Assembly (NCBI GenBank): GCA_963769435.1
Contig: CAVYLN010000001.1
Coordinates: forward strand, 496,001 to 560,000
Length of the DNA: 64,000 nucleotides
From: JADKAV01 sp963769435
GTDB taxonomy: Bacteria; Actinomycetota; Actinomycetes; S36-B12; UBA10799
Direction: 5' to 3'
Shown: in pieces, positions 6,644 to 15,089 of the stretch
Layout: each line of letters begins with the position of its first letter
How positions within the stretch are numbered: position 1 is the first letter of the stretch
Program-made: the position numbers and the translations under genes
The notes under the pieces: generated by a model
Database searches by the model: none
Told to the model about the DNA's origin: nothing
What the model saw: the letters and a program-made list of their open reading frames with translations, nothing else

Positions 6644-7783
6644 TCAGCCCTCTGCGGAGGGCACCCCGTCCAGGACCGGTGCGACCTTGCGGAAGTAGCG
6701 AGTGGGCACGTGCTTGCCCTTGTTCGAGACGTTCATCGCCACCACGGCCGTCGCCCCCGACGTGGGATTGTGCATGACCAGGACCGTGTGGCCGAAACCC
6801 TCCCCGGTGTGCCCGATCCAGCCCTCCAGGGTTCCGATGCCCTGGCCGTAGACGTCGTATTCGGGGCCTTCCTCGAGCGGTTCACCGTCGATCCGCGCCT
6901 GTTGGGTCGCGGAGTCCAACAGGGCGCCACTGCCCAGGGCATCGCCCCAGGCACACAGGTCGGTGAGCGTCGAGGTCATGGCCCCGGCTGGGCCGAAGAC
7001 GGTGAAGTTGTTGGGCTGGGCCTCCGCAGACCCGTCGTCGCCGGGCTGGTAGCCGGTGGGATGCGGCCCGCTCCACCCGTCCGCCGTCGTCACGTACTCG
7101 GTACTCGACAGGCCCAGCGGCTGCAGGATCTGCTCACTGACGACCTCTTCGAAGGGTTGCCCGTATTCGGCCGTCACCACCTCGCCCAGCAGCAACGTGG
7201 AGGTGTTCACGTAGACCTTCTTTGCCCCGGGTGCGAACTGCGCCGGCTCGGCGATGGCGTATTCGATCAGCTCTGGGGTGGTGAACTCCCGGGAGGGGTC
7301 CGCGACGAAGTCCTCGATCCAGGCCTGCGTCGTGTACTCCGGCACTCCACTGCTCATCTCGGCCAGTTGCCGCAATGTGATCTCATCGCCGTTGGGAACC
7401 CCCGGCACCCACTGGTCGATCGTGTCGTCGAGGCTGATCTTCCCCTCGTCCACCAACTGCAGGATGAGCGTGACAGTGAACGACTTCGTGACGCTGCGGA
7501 TCGGCCAGACGAGGTCCGCGGTCATAGGCTCACCGGTCTCGAGATCCGCGACGCCCTCGACGATGGCGGTGTTCTCGTAGCCGGGAACACACACCTCCAC
7601 GGCCGCACCGGGGACCTCGTTGGCGGCCATCGTCTTGGTCAACTGAGCCTGCAGCGCTTCGACCACGTCGGCGGGCAGTGTGACTGCTGAAGGGGAGGGT
7701 GACGACTCGGCCGAGTCGTCGGCGCCGGAACAGGCAGCCAACGCGAGCATCACCACCGCAAGTGAGAGGACAAGCTTCCGCAT
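6644..7783 (-). CDS. Class C beta-lactamase-like serine hydrolase, lipoprotein
   Basis: A 379-residue exported protein with lipobox LALAACSG, so it should be anchored outside the membrane, followed by a Ser/Pro-rich linker. The penicillin-binding fold shows SVTK (SxxK nucleophile motif), YVN (YxN general-base motif) in KVYVNTSTLLLGE, and HTGEG in place of KTG. This set is usual for the beta-lactamase/DD-peptidase/EstB superfamily (Pfam Beta-lactamase). Substrates in the family range from peptidoglycan peptides to esters, and nothing here decides between them. Start ATG 7783 has GGAG close upstream. Confidence 0.85.
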   Translation of the reverse strand: MRKLVLSLAVVMLALAACSGADDSAESSPSPSAVTLPADVVEALQAQLTKTMAANEVPGAAVEVCVPGYENTAIVEGVADLETGEPMTADLVWPIRSVTKSFTVTLILQLVDEGKISLDDTIDQWVPGVPNGDEITLRQLAEMSSGVPEYTTQAWIEDFVADPSREFTTPELIEYAIAEPAQFAPGAKKVYVNTSTLLLGEVVTAEYGQPFEEVVSEQILQPLGLSSTEYVTTADGWSGPHPTGYQPGDDGSAEAQPNNFTVFGPAGAMTSTLTDLCAWGDALGSGALLDSATQQARIDGEPLEEGPEYDVYGQGIGTLEGWIGHTGEGFGHTVLVMHNPTSGATAVVAMNVSNKGKHVPTRYFRKVAPVLDGVPSAEG

Positions 7784-7840
7784 CGCTCCAGACTAGGGTC
7801 ACCGCGCTGTTCGGTGGGTGGCCGGAACGCCGACCCACCC

Positions 7841-7896
7841 CTCCAACTTCCCGCACTCACCTGAACCGCACTGCAGGTTTATGCGCGGACTTGGAG
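7841..7896. repeat. Hairpin family A, copy 1
   Basis: CTCCAACTTCCCGCA (7841-7855) pairs imperfectly (12 of 15) with TGCGCGGACTTGGAG (7882-7896); an inner ACCTG/CAGGT pair extends the stem. The same CTCCAACTT...TTGGAG design returns 40 bases on and twice near 41.1-41.25 kb, always between genes, so this is a dispersed REP-like element. Confidence 0.65.
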
Positions 7897-7934
7897 GATT
7901 GGGCGGGTGAAATGCCCGTTATGCGGCACCTGTG

Positions 7935-7981
7935 CCTCCAACTTCCCGCAAGGACAGCCTTCGTCCGCGCGCAGATGGAGG
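7935..7981. repeat. Hairpin family A, copy 2
   Basis: CCTCCAACTTCCCGC (7935-7949) faces GCGCGCAGATGGAGG (7967-7981), 11 of 15 paired, with GGAC/GTCC inside. It sits about 50 bases before the ABC ATPase start, so it may lie in that gene's leader. Confidence 0.6.
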
Positions 7982-8031
7982 AGAAGGACGCCCCTTCTCC
8001 CGGTGGATCCGGCGGATGGCAGGCTGGGAGC

Positions 8032-8979
8032 GTGACGACCGGCGTGCCGACCTTCGCCCCGGAAGCGGGCGTGGTGGAGGTGCATGGCCTCTCGAAGCGG
8101 TTCGGTGCCGTCCGGGCCGTCGACGATCTGAGCTTCTCGGTGGCTCCCGGCCGGGTCACCGGATTCCTCGGGCCCAACGGTGCGGGCAAGACGACAACCC
8201 TGCGACTGATGCTCGGACTGGCCACACCGGACGCCGGCACGGCAACCATCGGCGGCCGGGACTATGCCCAGATCCCACAGCCGGCGCGTCACATCGGTGC
8301 GGCGCTGGAGTCCGCGTCGATCAACCCGGGGCGCACGGCGCGCGACCACCTGCGTGTCTACGCTCCGCAGATCGGCGTGGATGATCAGCGCTGCGACGAG
8401 GTGCTGGCAACCGTCGGACTGACCGAGGCCGCAGGCCGGCGCGCGGGCGGGTTCTCCATGGGGATGCGCCAGCGTCTGGCCCTGGCCACGACCTTGCTCG
8501 GCGATCCGCAGGTCCTGCTGCTCGATGAACCGGCGAACGGTCTGGATCCCGAAGGCATCGCATGGCTGCGCCAGTTCCTGCGGTACCTGGCCGGCCAGGG
8601 GCGGACCGTGCTGGTGTCCAGCCATGTGCTCTCCGAGGTCGAGCAGACCGTCGACGATGTTGTGATCATCGCGCGGGGGCGGCTCGTGAAAGCATGCCCG
8701 CTCGGCGAACTCGAGGCGATGGCCAGGCCGGCGGTACGGGTGAGCAGCCCGGATGCCGACGGCCTGACCGCGATGATCACGGAGGAGGGCTGGGGGGCCG
8801 TCACACACTTCGAGACCCCGACGACCGCCCTGATTCTGGACACCCGTTGTCCGCTGGTGGGTGACGCAGCCGCCGCCCGCGGCCTCACGCTGCACGAGCT
8901 CACGGCAGCCGGGACCAGCCTGGAGACCTTGTTCCTGCAATTGACCGCCGATCCCGATAGCGGGGCGGACACACCATGA
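8032..8979 (+). CDS. ABC transporter ATP-binding protein (drug/bacteriocin-export type)
   Basis: A 315-residue ATPase starting at GTG 8032 (VTTGVPTFAPEAG) after GGGAG; the frame is open further upstream but crosses the hairpin repeats. Walker A is GPNGAGKTT, the Q-loop region is short, the signature is FSMGMRQRLALA, Walker B is VLLLDEPANGLDP and the H-loop is SSHVLSE. A C-terminal ~80-residue regulatory extension follows, as in CcmA/NatA/DrrA-type exporters. It forms a pair with the next gene (ATGA overlap). Such two-component transporters export lipids, peptides or drugs; the substrate is not readable. Confidence 0.9.
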   Translation: MTTGVPTFAPEAGVVEVHGLSKRFGAVRAVDDLSFSVAPGRVTGFLGPNGAGKTTTLRLMLGLATPDAGTATIGGRDYAQIPQPARHIGAALESASINPGRTARDHLRVYAPQIGVDDQRCDEVLATVGLTEAAGRRAGGFSMGMRQRLALATTLLGDPQVLLLDEPANGLDPEGIAWLRQFLRYLAGQGRTVLVSSHVLSEVEQTVDDVVIIARGRLVKACPLGELEAMARPAVRVSSPDADGLTAMITEEGWGAVTHFETPTTALILDTRCPLVGDAAAARGLTLHELTAAGTSLETLFLQLTADPDSGADTP

Positions 8980-9803
8980 CCGCCGCGCTGCGTACCGAGT
9001 TCCGCAAACTCGCCACGACCCGGGTCTGGTGGCTCACCGCGGTGATCATGTTCGGGTACATGCTCGTGATGGGCATGATCATGGCGTTCTCGCTGGTGTC
9101 GGGAATGCGAGCCGCCGAAGAGGCCGGTCAGCCGACCGGCGGAGGGTTCGGGGAGACGATCCTGGACCCGACGTCGATCGTCACGTCCGTGTATACCCTG
9201 GCTGTCGCACTCGGCTACATCTTCCCCGCGATCCTCGGCGCGCTGACCATCACCGGAGAATTCAGGTACAAGACGATCACTCCCACGCTGCTCGCCGAAC
9301 CCCGTCGCACCGTGGTCCTCGCCGCGAAACTCGCCGTGGTCGTGCCGTTCGCAGTGGCCGTCGCAGTGGCCGGCGTGGCCGGCACGGTGTTGGGCGGCGC
9401 CGCCACCCTGAGTCTCATGGGCGAGCCGACCCTGCTGGGCGACACTGCGATCCAGAGGACCATCCTGCTGTCCGTGGTCGCGCTCATCCTGTGGGCTTTG
9501 GTCGGCGTCGGTTTCGGCTCGGTGCTGACGAACCAGGTCGCGGCGATCGTGGTCCTGCTGGCCTTCACACAGTTCGTCGAACCCCTGTTGCGCCTTCTGC
9601 TGGCCCAGTTCGACGCCACAGAGGTCGTCAGCAAGTTCCTGCCGGGTGCGGCTGGCGAGGCGATCGCCGGATCGAGCCTGTACGTGAGTTCGGGGCTGGC
9701 CGATCTGCTCGCGCCGTGGGCGGGAACCCTTACGTTGCTCGGCTACGCAGTGGCCCTGGTGCTGATCGGTCGCTTCACGACGTTCCGCCGCGACATCGGG
9801 TAG
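8976..9803 (+). CDS. ABC-2-type transporter permease
   Basis: A 275-residue permease that overlaps the ATPase stop by four bases. It begins LRTEFRKLATTRVWW, the typical cytoplasmic start of ABC-2 permeases, and has six hydrophobic segments, including WLTAVIMFGYMLVMGMIMAF, LAVALGYIFPAILGALTITG (with the following EFRYKT turn) and a C-terminal LTLLGYAVALVLIGRFTTF. It completes the exporter with the upstream ATPase. It converges on oleD with ten bases between the stops. The export substrate is unknown; proximity to the ole genes is not evidence of a shared function, because the strands oppose. Confidence 0.88.
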   Translation: MTAALRTEFRKLATTRVWWLTAVIMFGYMLVMGMIMAFSLVSGMRAAEEAGQPTGGGFGETILDPTSIVTSVYTLAVALGYIFPAILGALTITGEFRYKTITPTLLAEPRRTVVLAAKLAVVVPFAVAVAVAGVAGTVLGGAATLSLMGEPTLLGDTAIQRTILLSVVALILWALVGVGFGSVLTNQVAAIVVLLAFTQFVEPLLRLLLAQFDATEVVSKFLPGAAGEAIAGSSLYVSSGLADLLAPWAGTLTLLGYAVALVLIGRFTTFRRDIG

Positions 9804-9813
9804 CCCAGAGCCG

Positions 9814-10788
9814 CTAGCGGTACGAGGCACTCAGCCGCTCGAAGCCCTCGTCCAGTCCCACCTCGGGCGCCCACTGCAGGACCTGGCGGGTCTCCCGCAG
9901 GTCGAACCAGTGTGCCGTCCCGAGCTGCCCGGCAAGGAACCGGGTCATGGGCGGGTCGTCTTCGCGTCGCGCCGCTTTCCAGACGGTCTCCGCCACCGCT
10001 CCCCCGAGCCACGCAGCAGGTTTCGGAACCGACATCGACGGACCCGGCACCCCGGCTGCGGCACAGATGCGCGTCACCATCTCCTCGACCGTGCGCGGCT
10101 GACCGTTGGACACGATGAACGCGCGGCCATGACCAGCGTCGGCGTGGTCGGCAGCGGCGACCAGTGCGTCGGCGGCGTTGTCCACGTAGGTGGTGTCGAT
10201 GAGTGCGCGACCCCCGGCCACGAGACCCAGTCGCCCATCCTTGGCACGCTCGACGATGCGGCCGACGAGTTGGGTGTCGCCCGGGCCCCACACCAGATGC
10301 GGCCGTACGGCGATGGTGGCGAATCCCGCGGCATCGGCGGCCAGCACCTCGGTTTCCGCCAGCGCCTTCGACCTGGAGTACTCCCCCTTGGCCCTTCGGG
10401 GGTCAGCGGGCTGCGCCGCCTGCCCGGCGATCGACGCGCCGGTGTGCGCGACCGACGGGGACGAGACGAACACGAAACGCCGGACGCCGGCGTCGCGCGC
10501 CGCTGACAGAACCGTGCGGGTGCCCACCACGTTGGTGGTGAAGAAGTCCGCACGCGAACCCACGACCCCGACGCGCGCCGCGAGGTGGATGACACAATCC
10601 GCCCCCGCCACGGCCTCAGCGACAGCGGCCGGATCAGTCACGTCCGCGAGGTGCTCCACGAGCCCGAGGTCCGCAGCGACGTCCGCGGGGCGTCGCTGCA
10701 GAGTGGCCACCGTGTCGCCGCGCTCGGTCAACCGTCGGACCGTCTGCGCACCAAGCAGGCTGCTCGCGCCGGTCAGCAGCACCTTCAC
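9814..10788 (-). CDS. oleD: OleD: NAD(P)H-dependent 2-alkyl-3-ketoacid reductase
   Basis: A 324-residue extended SDR, third gene of the olefin operon. The start is GTG 10788 (VKVLLTGASSLLG), whose GTGA overlaps the OleBC stop; the frame runs further upstream only inside oleBC. Rossmann motif TGASSLLG; HLAARVG follows, SSPSVAH gives the catalytic Ser region, and Y-S-R-S-K in GEYSRSKALAE is YxxxK. OleD reduces the 2-alkyl-3-ketoacid made by OleA to the 2-alkyl-3-hydroxyacid, the OleC substrate. Gene order and coupling with OleA and OleBC make the assignment firm although SDRs are many. Confidence 0.88.
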   Translation of the reverse strand: MKVLLTGASSLLGAQTVRRLTERGDTVATLQRRPADVAADLGLVEHLADVTDPAAVAEAVAGADCVIHLAARVGVVGSRADFFTTNVVGTRTVLSAARDAGVRRFVFVSSPSVAHTGASIAGQAAQPADPRRAKGEYSRSKALAETEVLAADAAGFATIAVRPHLVWGPGDTQLVGRIVERAKDGRLGLVAGGRALIDTTYVDNAADALVAAADHADAGHGRAFIVSNGQPRTVEEMVTRICAAAGVPGPSMSVPKPAAWLGGAVAETVWKAARREDDPPMTRFLAGQLGTAHWFDLRETRQVLQWAPEVGLDEGFERLSASYR

Positions 10789-13335
10789 GGCGACCCGATC
10801 CGGCCGCCGTCGAGCACGCGTTGTGCCCAACGACCGACACGCAGCCGGTCGATCTTCGAGTTGTGGCGGATGTCGACTGGAAGCGCGCGCACCGTGAGAA
10901 CCGCGGCCACCTCGACACCCGTGGGGCGTACGACCTCCCGGATCGCGTCGCGCAAAGGTGCCGGTGCGATGCCATCGTTCGATGCGCCGAGTTCGACGAC
11001 CATCACCACTTGCTGGGCGCCGCGCGGACCCACGCCAACTGCCGCCGCTCGATGTACCGCCGGCACCGTCTCAGCAAGGCGTTCGAGTCCTACCGGCGTC
11101 ACCGGTCCGCCTGCAGTCACGACGACGTGCACGAGCCGGCCCTCGATCCACAACCGGCCGTGTTCATCGAAGTGTCCGACGTCGCCGGTCCGGTGCCAGC
11201 CCACATCCCGGCTCGCCGCGCGCTCGGTCACCCACAGCCGGTCGTACCGCTGCTTGATGTGACCGGCCCTCACACACACTTCGCCGGTCACGCCGACGGA
11301 CGAGGCGATGTCACCGGTGGCTTCGCCGTCGGTATCGAGGGCGCTGATCGCCACGGTCACGCCCGGCACCGGTTTGCCGACACACACACCGTTGCCGGAT
11401 CCGGCCGACTCGAGTTCGGCCAGGTCGATGTCGGCGACCGGCAGCACCTCGGTCATGCCGTAGGGGGTATGGGCGTGTGCGTTGGGCATCATTCGCAGAA
11501 CCTCCCGCAACAACTCCGGAGGAACCGGCGCGCCGGTGGAGAGCAGCAGCCGTACACCCTCGAGAGCCGGCCGATGGGATGGCGCGACGTCGCCGGCGGT
11601 GCGGGCGACGTTCACCAGTGCCGCGGGCGACCCGAAGACGAGCGTGGCATCGACGGCGTCGACGGCCTCAGCGAGGTGTTCGGCGGTCAGGGTCGACGGA
11701 GCCGTGAGATCCATGTCCGGCACTGCCGAGGAGATGCCCAGGGCAGCCCCGAACAACGCGAACACCCCGAACGCGGCTACCAGCCGGTCGTCGTCGGTGA
11801 TGCCGTACAACTGCGTCAGTGCGTCGCGCTGGGCCTGGAGTTGACGATGCAGATACAGCACACCTTTGGCGGGACCCGTCGCGCCGGAGGTGAACGCGAT
11901 CGCAGCCTCCTGGTCGTCCGCCGGAGGATCGGGCAGCGGACTCTCCGAACCGAGCGCCTCGATCTGCGCCAGGGTCGCGTCGACCCCCAATGCTCGTCCG
12001 ACGGTCTCCGGCACCTCCCCCACGCAGATATGCGTCGCTGCCAGACCCATCGTCCTGACCGCCGCGAGACCCTTGGGCACCGCCACGACGTACTGCGGTC
12101 CGGCACTGCGCAACGCGGTTCGGATCCCACGCAGGCCCAGACCGGCGTCAACCACGACCGCGATCGCGCCGCGGCGCCAGATGCCGTAGAGAACGGCGGT
12201 CAGGTCCGCCCCGGGCGGGACGAGCAACGCGATCCTGTCCCCCGGCGCCACACCGAACGCGGCGAGCCCGGCGGCGACGTCCTCGACCCGTGCGTTCATC
12301 TGCGAGAACGTGGTGACCGTCGGTCCACCGGCCGTCATCTCGGTGACCGCCGGCGTCTTGTCCCGCCGCCTGCGCTCCAGTGCTCCCCAGATCGGCGTTC
12401 CCTGCGGACCGGGCGCAGGTTCCTCAGCGGCGGAGCCCAGGTCATCGACCCAGCGCGCCACATCAGCGGCGTAGGTGGGTGCGTCCTCGGGCACGAAGTG
12501 ACTCGAACCCTCGTAACGGTGCACGTCGGCATGCGGCATCCGGGCGATCAGATCCCGCAGGTAGATGTCGGAGAAGACCGGATCACGCGGTCCCCAGAGC
12601 AGCAGGACCGGGACCTCGGCCAGCTTGTCGAGACCCGCCGCGATCTCATCGAGCGCCTGCGCACTCGGGTGGTCCGGCTCCAGCGGGATGTCCTGCACGA
12701 ACTCCTCGATGGCGGCACGCCGATCAGCAGTGCGATACGGCGCGTAGAAACCGGCCCGGATGTCGCGTGCGGGCAGCGGCCGCGAGAAGAACAGCCCGCC
12801 ACGGATGAAGTTGCGGGTGCTCTTGGTGACCGCGGTCAGCACACCGGGGGTCCGGGCGGCGCGGATCACCGTGGGCGCCGGGGAGCCCTCCGGCTGGTGC
12901 ACGCCGGTGTTGGACAGCACCACCCCGGCGAGTTGGTCGACGTGACGCAGCGCCCATCCCAGAGAGATCGGCCCTCCCCAGTCGTGCGCCACCGTGACGA
13001 CCGGCCCAGTCAGGTTCAGCGCCTGCGTCAGCGAGTCCAGGTCGTCGACGCGCTGCGCCAGACGCCTCGACGGTCCCGGTGCGCTCTGAGAAGCCCATGT
13101 CGAGGTGGTCGATGGCGACGACCCGCCAGCCGGCCGGCGGCGCCGCCACGAGCCGGCGCCACAGATAGGACCAACTCGGGTTGCCGTGCACACACAGCAG
13201 AGTCCCCTTGTCCCCGTCGCCGGCCCCGGAGTCGAGAACGTGCCAGGTGCGGATCACACCCGTGGAATCCGGGCCACTCACTTGCCTGGACCACTCCGGA
13301 TCCAGCCCGGTCAGTCCGGCCGGGGGAAGACTCAC
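10785..13335 (-). CDS. oleBC: OleBC fusion: beta-lactone decarboxylase + beta-lactone synthetase, broken by a 1-base indel
   Basis: The N-terminal ~300 residues are a haloalkane-dehalogenase-like alpha/beta hydrolase (OleB): HGNPSW oxyanion region, nucleophile Asp in AHDWGG, and WGPRDPVFS and GSSHFVPEDAP for the acid and His. A linker leads to an ANL adenylate-forming domain (OleC): FTSGATGPAKGVLYLH is the P-loop, followed by YGMTEVLP and the C-terminal RHNSKIDRLRVGRWA. OleC closes the 2-alkyl-3-hydroxyacid to a beta-lactone with ATP; OleB removes CO2 to give the cis-olefin. The fusion is the arrangement known in actinobacteria such as Micrococcus. The frame changes at about 13063-13070; one surplus base between ...SERTGTV and RRLAQRVDD explains it. 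GTG start 13335 overlaps the oleA stop. Confidence 0.9.
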
Positions 13336-14354
13336 CAGCGGATCTCGGCGGCCATCGCGTTGATCCCGGAGCCCATTCCCATGACCAGCACCCGGTCGCC
13401 TCGCTCGATCTTGTCCTGGTGCATGGCCAGCGTGATCGGGATCGCCGCCGGGCCGATGTTGCCCAGCGTCGGGAACGTCAACGGCACCTTGGAGGCGTCG
13501 AGGCCCAAGCGCTTCACGAGCGCATCACAGTGGACCGTCGAGACCTGGTGGATGATGTAGTGATCCATGTTCTCCCAGTCGAACTCCTGGGTGGCCTCCT
13601 TCATCGCCACTTCAGCGACGTCGAGGCCGGCCAGCAGCAGACCTCGACTGTCGGTCACCATCCGGTCCATGTCACCGAGGCACAGTTGATTGTGCTCGGT
13701 GTGCGCACGGCTTACCCCACCGATCAGCGCGTGGCCCTCGGGGTGACGGTCCGCACGGCCGAGCACCATGCCCGCAGCGCCGGACCCCAAAGTGAGGGTC
13801 GCGAAGTCGGACAAGATGTCCGTGGCCTCGGTGGTCGTATCCTGCAGTCGCGCGATGGTGCGCTCCTGGATGGTCCGGCTGCCCTCCGCATCAACGATCA
13901 GGGCGTACTCGATCTGACCGGAATCGATCATGGAACCGGCCAGTTGCATGCCGTTGACGAAGCCGAGGCATGCGTTGGAGAGGTCGAAGTTCAGGCACGA
14001 CGTAGGCAGGCCGAGTTCGTTGTGCACGAACACCGCCGACGACGGCTCAAGGCGTGCACGACACACAGAGGTGTCGATGAGCAGCCCGATCTTGTCCGGC
14101 GAGATGCCCGCCGCCTCCAGGGCTTTCGCCCCCGCCTGTGCTGCCGCCTCGGAGTACGTGACCTCCTCGGGCCACCACCGCCGCTCGTTGATCCCGGCGA
14201 CCTGCTCCAGCATGCCGCGCCGCAGGCCGAGCCGTTCGAGGGTGGGTTCCAACTGGTCGTCGAAAGACGATGAGGTCACCACTTCGGGGGCTTCGAGCGC
14301 CTCTACCGAGAGAATGGCCGTGTTGGTGAAGCTGTAGACGCTGTTGCCGCTCAC
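13332..14354 (-). CDS. oleA: OleA: thiolase-fold head-to-head acyl-CoA condensing enzyme
   Basis: A 340-residue thiolase-superfamily protein related to FabH. The nucleophilic Cys129 lies in SNACLGFVNGM, His269 in IIHQVSTVH and Asn299 in LGNIGPAA. Glu103 in VCRARLEPSSAVF corresponds to the glutamate that reaches into the partner active site of OleA and separates OleA from FabH/HMG-CoA synthase. The reaction joins two fatty acyl-CoAs head to head to a 2-alkyl-3-ketoacid. It is the first gene of the operon oleA-oleBC-oleD, each linked by GTGA overlaps. It is preceded by about 170 bases before tRNA-Arg, where the promoter should lie. Confidence 0.93.
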   Translation of the reverse strand: MSGNSVYSFTNTAILSVEALEAPEVVTSSSFDDQLEPTLERLGLRRGMLEQVAGINERRWWPEEVTYSEAAAQAGAKALEAAGISPDKIGLLIDTSVCRARLEPSSAVFVHNELGLPTSCLNFDLSNACLGFVNGMQLAGSMIDSGQIEYALIVDAEGSRTIQERTIARLQDTTTEATDILSDFATLTLGSGAAGMVLGRADRHPEGHALIGGVSRAHTEHNQLCLGDMDRMVTDSRGLLLAGLDVAEVAMKEATQEFDWENMDHYIIHQVSTVHCDALVKRLGLDASKVPLTFPTLGNIGPAAIPITLAMHQDKIERGDRVLVMGMGSGINAMAAEIRW

Positions 14355-14523
14355 GCAGTCTCCTTCAGATAATCCCTACAATGGTCTCACGGGACATTTG
14401 GGGCAGCATGCGAAGCCCGCCAGCACGCCACTAGACGAATCCCCGGCGCGCAACGGACGGTCGGGCCAGATGCGGGCACCGATAGAATCGTTGGGTTCCC
14501 GGTTCTCGCGGCCGTGGAGCCCT

Positions 14524-14596
14524 GCGCCCGTAGCTCAACGGATAGAGCAACCGGTTTCTACCCGGTCGGTTGGGGGTTCGAATCCCTCCGGGCGCG
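14524..14596 (+). tRNA. tRNA-Arg, anticodon TCT
   Basis: A 73-nt cloverleaf. The acceptor stem GCGCCCG pairs with CGGGCGC, the D arm is GCTC/GAGC around AACGGATA, and the anticodon arm is ACCGG-TTTCTAC-CCGGT with TCT at the anticodon position. The T arm is GGGGG-TTCGAAT-CCCTC, with one G-T pair, followed by discriminator G. CCA is not encoded. It reads AGA codons. Its 3' half serves as an integration site: the same sequence recurs 2572 bp downstream. Confidence 0.95.
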
Positions 14597-14599
14597 CTT
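14562..14599. other. Attachment site att-L at the 3' end of tRNA-Arg
   Basis: These 38 bases (anticodon-stem 3' strand through acceptor end plus three bases) recur at 17134-17171 with a single mismatch (14575, G to C). Integrases of the tyrosine type commonly use tRNA 3' ends and leave such a direct repeat at the far end. An integrase remnant lies just inside, which fixes the interpretation. Confidence 0.8.
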
Positions 14600-14640
14600 T
14601 GGTGGGGGTTGTGGCCCTTCGGGGCGGTCTCGGATCGGTA

Positions 14641-14664
14641 TTGACGACAGTTCTGACGACAGTT
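14641..14664. repeat. Two tandem 12-mers, candidate integrase arm-type sites
   Basis: TTGACGACAGTT is followed directly by CTGACGACAGTT. A third copy is at 17028-17039, near the other island end. Short direct repeats inside each end of an integrated element are the expected arm-binding sites of a tyrosine recombinase. Confidence 0.55.
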
Positions 14665-14670
14665 GTGTAC

Positions 14671-14790
14671 TCAACCGCTTTGCAGCCGGCCGAACACGTT
14701 GGAAACGACTTCAGTCGCCTTGAGCGCATCCGGGTCGTAGAGGTGTGCGTAGAGATCACTGGTGGTAGCCATGCGAAGGTGCCCGGCGAA
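14671..14790 (-). pseudogene. C-terminal remnant of a tyrosine-recombinase integrase
   Basis: On the minus strand about 40 codons read FAGHLRMATTSDLYAHLYDP and on to a stop at 14671-14673. TTSDLYAHLY is the box-II end of phage-type integrases and includes the catalytic Tyr (tmDrYgHl pattern). Upstream in this frame a TAA falls at about 14800, and no Arg-His-x-x-Arg region is present, so the rest of the gene has been lost. Position beside the tRNA 3' end, reading toward it, is the standard place for the integrase of an integrative element. Without the other catalytic residues the remnant cannot work. Confidence 0.75.
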
Positions 14791-15089
14791 CCGAAACGGT
14801 TACAGCCTTCACGGAAGGCCAGGTCAGAGGGGTAGTTGCAGGGTGTCTGGCCGATGCACAGCGCAAATTCGCCTGACAGCCCAGGCGGATGCATCGCAGG
14901 CAGGCGCGCACGGGCATGTTGTCCTGGTGAAGTGACCGCGTGGGCGACCGGTGGTACTGGATGTCGCGGCACGGCCGCGCCACGCGCTTGCTGTGGTTGC
15001 TTCGGCAGGGGTTGGCACTCTGGACTCACGGTGTTGTGAAGGCTAGTCTCGACGGCGGGCCGACAGTCCCCGCAGAAGGGTTGGCCGTC

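Noticed and set aside
8032..9803. ABC exporter as part of the ole pathway
   Set aside because: It is on the opposite strand and converges on oleD; no shared promoter or conserved link is visible.
10821..14273. A 1150-codon open frame on the plus strand, antisense to the ole operon
   Set aside because: Composition (Arg, His, Gly, Asp rich) is that of a shadow frame in high-GC DNA, without motifs; the minus strand encodes well-conserved OleA, OleBC and OleD.
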